DNA from: Bacteroidales bacterium
GTDB lineage: Bacteria > Bacteroidota > Bacteroidia > Bacteroidales > UBA7960
Direction of reading: 5' to 3'
NCBI GenBank assembly: GCA_003553005.1
Contig: PUPG01000122.1
Coordinates: 1-6,826 of the forward strand
DNA: 6,826 nucleotides
Shown: positions 5,311 to 6,826 of the stretch, one piece after another
Position numbering within the stretch: position 1 is the first letter of the stretch
Layout of the letters: each line of letters starts with the position of its first letter
Program-made: the position numbers and the translations under genes
The notes under the pieces: generated by a model
What the model saw: only the letters and a program-made list of their open reading frames with translations
Databases searched by the model: none
What the model was told of the DNA's origin: nothing

Positions 5311-6826
5311 ATGCATAAGGAAAACAGCCTCAAGGGTCAAACCAGCCCCTACCTCTTGCAACATCTGCACAATCCGGTCGACTGGCACCCCTGGGGCCAG
5401 GTGGCTTTGGACAAAGCGCGCCGGGAGAACAAACCCCTGCTGGTCAGCATTGGGTATTCGGCCTGCCACTGGTGCCACGTGATGGAACGGGAAAGTTTCG
5501 TGGATGACGAGGTGGCCTACCTGATGAACAAGCATTTTGTCTGCATCAAGGTGGACCGTGAAGAACGGCCGGACATCGACCACTTGTATATGAATGCGGT
5601 GCAGATGGTCTCCGGACACGGAGGATGGCCACTCAACTGTTTCGCCCTGCCCGACGGCAAGCCGTTCTGGGGAGGCACCTACTTCCCCAGGGAACAGTGG
5701 ATGAATATCCTTTCCCGCATCGCTACGCTGTATGAAGAAAACTTCGAAGATGTGCGCAAGCAGGCCGAAAGCCTCACGGAGGGCGTGGCCAAAAGCAGCC
5801 TGGTGGTAGCCGGCGAGGACAAGGCCGTTTTTTCGCCCCAATCCGTCCGCTCCATGGCAGAAAACCTGATGCAGTATATGGATGGGGAAGAAGGCGGCAC
5901 GATCGGTGCACCCAAGTTTCCCCTGCCCAATAATCACCTGTTCCTGATGCACGTCGCCCGGCAGGAGGAAAAGCAGGAGATGCTGACGCAGGCCTTGCTG
6001 AGCCTGGACAAGATGGCGATGGGAGGCATTTATGACCAGATAGGCGGTGGTTTTGCCCGGTATGCAACGGATAAGCAGTGGAAGGTCCCCCACTTTGAAA
6101 AGATGCTTTATGACAATGGCCAGCTGGTTTCCCTGTATGCCCGTGGGTTTAAGCTGAGCGGAAACCCGCTCTACCGCGAGGTGGTCTATGAAACCATTGC
6201 TTTTGCGGAAAGGGAACTCTGTTCGCCTGATGGGGTCTTTTATGCGGCACTTGATGCGGACAGCGAAGGCGAGGAAGGCAAATACTACGTATGGACGGAA
6301 GCGGAAATCGATGCAGTCCTCGGTGACGATGCCGATTTGGTGAAGGCCTGCTACGAGGTTGGTGGCAAGGGACTCTGGGAGGGTGGCAAGAACATCCTGG
6401 TGCGGGAAGAGGACCCTGAGGCATTTGCCCACCGCAAGGGCTTGTCGCCGGATGATTTTCGCGCCACCCTGGAGCGGGCAAAGGCTCAGTTGTTGCAAGC
6501 ACGCCAGGAGCGTGTGGCCCCGGGATTGGACAACAAGGTGCTGACTGGCTGGAATGCGTTGATGATCGAGGGGCTCGCCGATGCAGCAGCGGCTTTTGAT
6601 GACGGACGCTTGCTTGAGAAGGCGATGCGGGCCGCCGACTATCTCCTGGCGAATGCGATGGATGACGATGGCACACTATACCGCACAACAGACGGGGGGT
6701 CCCGGAAAATTGACGGATTCCTGGAAGACTACGCCCTCTTTGCGCAAGCCCTGATCAGGCTTTACGAGGTGTCCGGACGACCAACCTATGTTCGTCACGC
6801 CCAAAAGCTGGCCGCCTATGTGGTGG
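5311..6826 (+). CDS. Thioredoxin-domain / six-hairpin YyaL (SSP411, COG1331) family protein, 3' end cut by window
   Basis: The first 505 codons, with no stop, of a protein whose family is usually about 670-700 residues, so roughly the last quarter lies outside the window. The N-terminal DUF255 thioredoxin-like domain (about 5-165) begins with the hallmark [15 protein letters not shown], has the CHWC motif (C52, C55), [11 protein letters not shown] (70-80), GGWPL with the expected cis-proline P107, and GGTYFP (121-126). An (alpha/alpha)6 six-hairpin domain resembling N-acylglucosamine 2-epimerases follows: GAPKFP (199-204), [16 protein letters not shown] (239-254), [11 protein letters not shown] (259-269), [15 protein letters not shown] (314-328), LTGWNAL (411-417) and DGFLEDYA (468-475). 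Both cysteines are present, so redox activity is possible, but no enzymatic reaction is established for the family. There is no signal peptide; a cytosolic location is expected. The ATG at 5311 lies 3 nt after the SDR stop, indicating an operon and likely translational coupling. Confidence 0.95.
   Translation, partial: MHKENSLKGQTSPYLLQHLHNPVDWHPWGQVALDKARRENKPLLVSIGYSACHWCHVMERESFVDDEVAYLMNKHFVCIKVDREERPDIDHLYMNAVQMVSGHGGWPLNCFALPDGKPFWGGTYFPREQWMNILSRIATLYEENFEDVRKQAESLTEGVAKSSLVVAGEDKAVFSPQSVRSMAENLMQYMDGEEGGTIGAPKFPLPNNHLFLMHVARQEEKQEMLTQALLSLDKMAMGGIYDQIGGGFARYATDKQWKVPHFEKMLYDNGQLVSLYARGFKLSGNPLYREVVYETIAFAERELCSPDGVFYAALDADSEGEEGKYYVWTEAEIDAVLGDDADLVKACYEVGGKGLWEGGKNILVREEDPEAFAHRKGLSPDDFRATLERAKAQLLQARQERVAPGLDNKVLTGWNALMIEGLADAAAAFDDGRLLEKAMRAADYLLANAMDDDGTLYRTTDGGSRKIDGFLEDYALFAQALIRLYEVSGRPTYVRHAQKLAAYVV

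Noticed and set aside
4873..6498. Very long open frame on the minus strand (541 codons) opposite the SDR and YyaL-type genes.
   Set aside because: It is antisense to two genes with complete, ordered family motifs. Its product has no recognisable domain, and long antisense frames are expected opposite GC-rich codon usage.
6149..6688. Antisense frame of 179 codons rich in Pro, His, Ser and Arg.
   Set aside because: The skewed composition is typical of a shadow frame, and it lies wholly opposite the YyaL-type gene.

Overview
The window looks like chromosomal DNA from a member of the Bacteroidota, moderately GC-rich by eye. Three things point there. One good promoter matches the Bacteroidota form, TTG, 20 nt, then TAnnTTTG (1768-1799). 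None of the seven start codons has a recognisable Shine-Dalgarno sequence. The gene types (a YtxH protein beside a PF07332-type holin-like membrane protein, and an approximately 169-residue Cdd) are common in that phylum. No mobile element, CRISPR array, rRNA or tRNA is visible, and every gene has an intact frame.

Layout. Minus strand, 53-1554: a secreted ChaN-like haem-binding/Tiki-clan protein (53-925) downstream of cytidine deaminase, cdd (1045-1554). A 324-nt gap (1555-1878) holds the promoter of the next unit. Plus strand, 1879-2935: a compact cassette of three small proteins, namely a YtxH-family single-span protein, a two-span holin-family (PF07332-like) protein and a charged helical protein of unknown family. 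The cassette is more A-rich than its neighbours at its start. It probably forms an envelope-associated, stress-type unit.

Minus strand, 3069-4274: a membrane-anchored calcineurin-like metallophosphoesterase, converging on the cassette. A 181-nt divergent gap (4275-4455) contains a strong GC hairpin and two short direct repeats. Plus strand, 4456 to the window end: an RDH/protochlorophyllide-reductase-like short-chain dehydrogenase, then after only 3 nt a thioredoxin-domain/six-hairpin protein of the YyaL (SSP411, COG1331) family, cut by the window edge. These two form an operon.

Most of the window is ordinary housekeeping or conserved-hypothetical material. The points most worth a second look are the three-gene small envelope cassette with its clear promoter and leader hairpin, the coupled SDR-YyaL pair, and the structured intergenic stretches. 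I see no convincing sign of a wholly new system.
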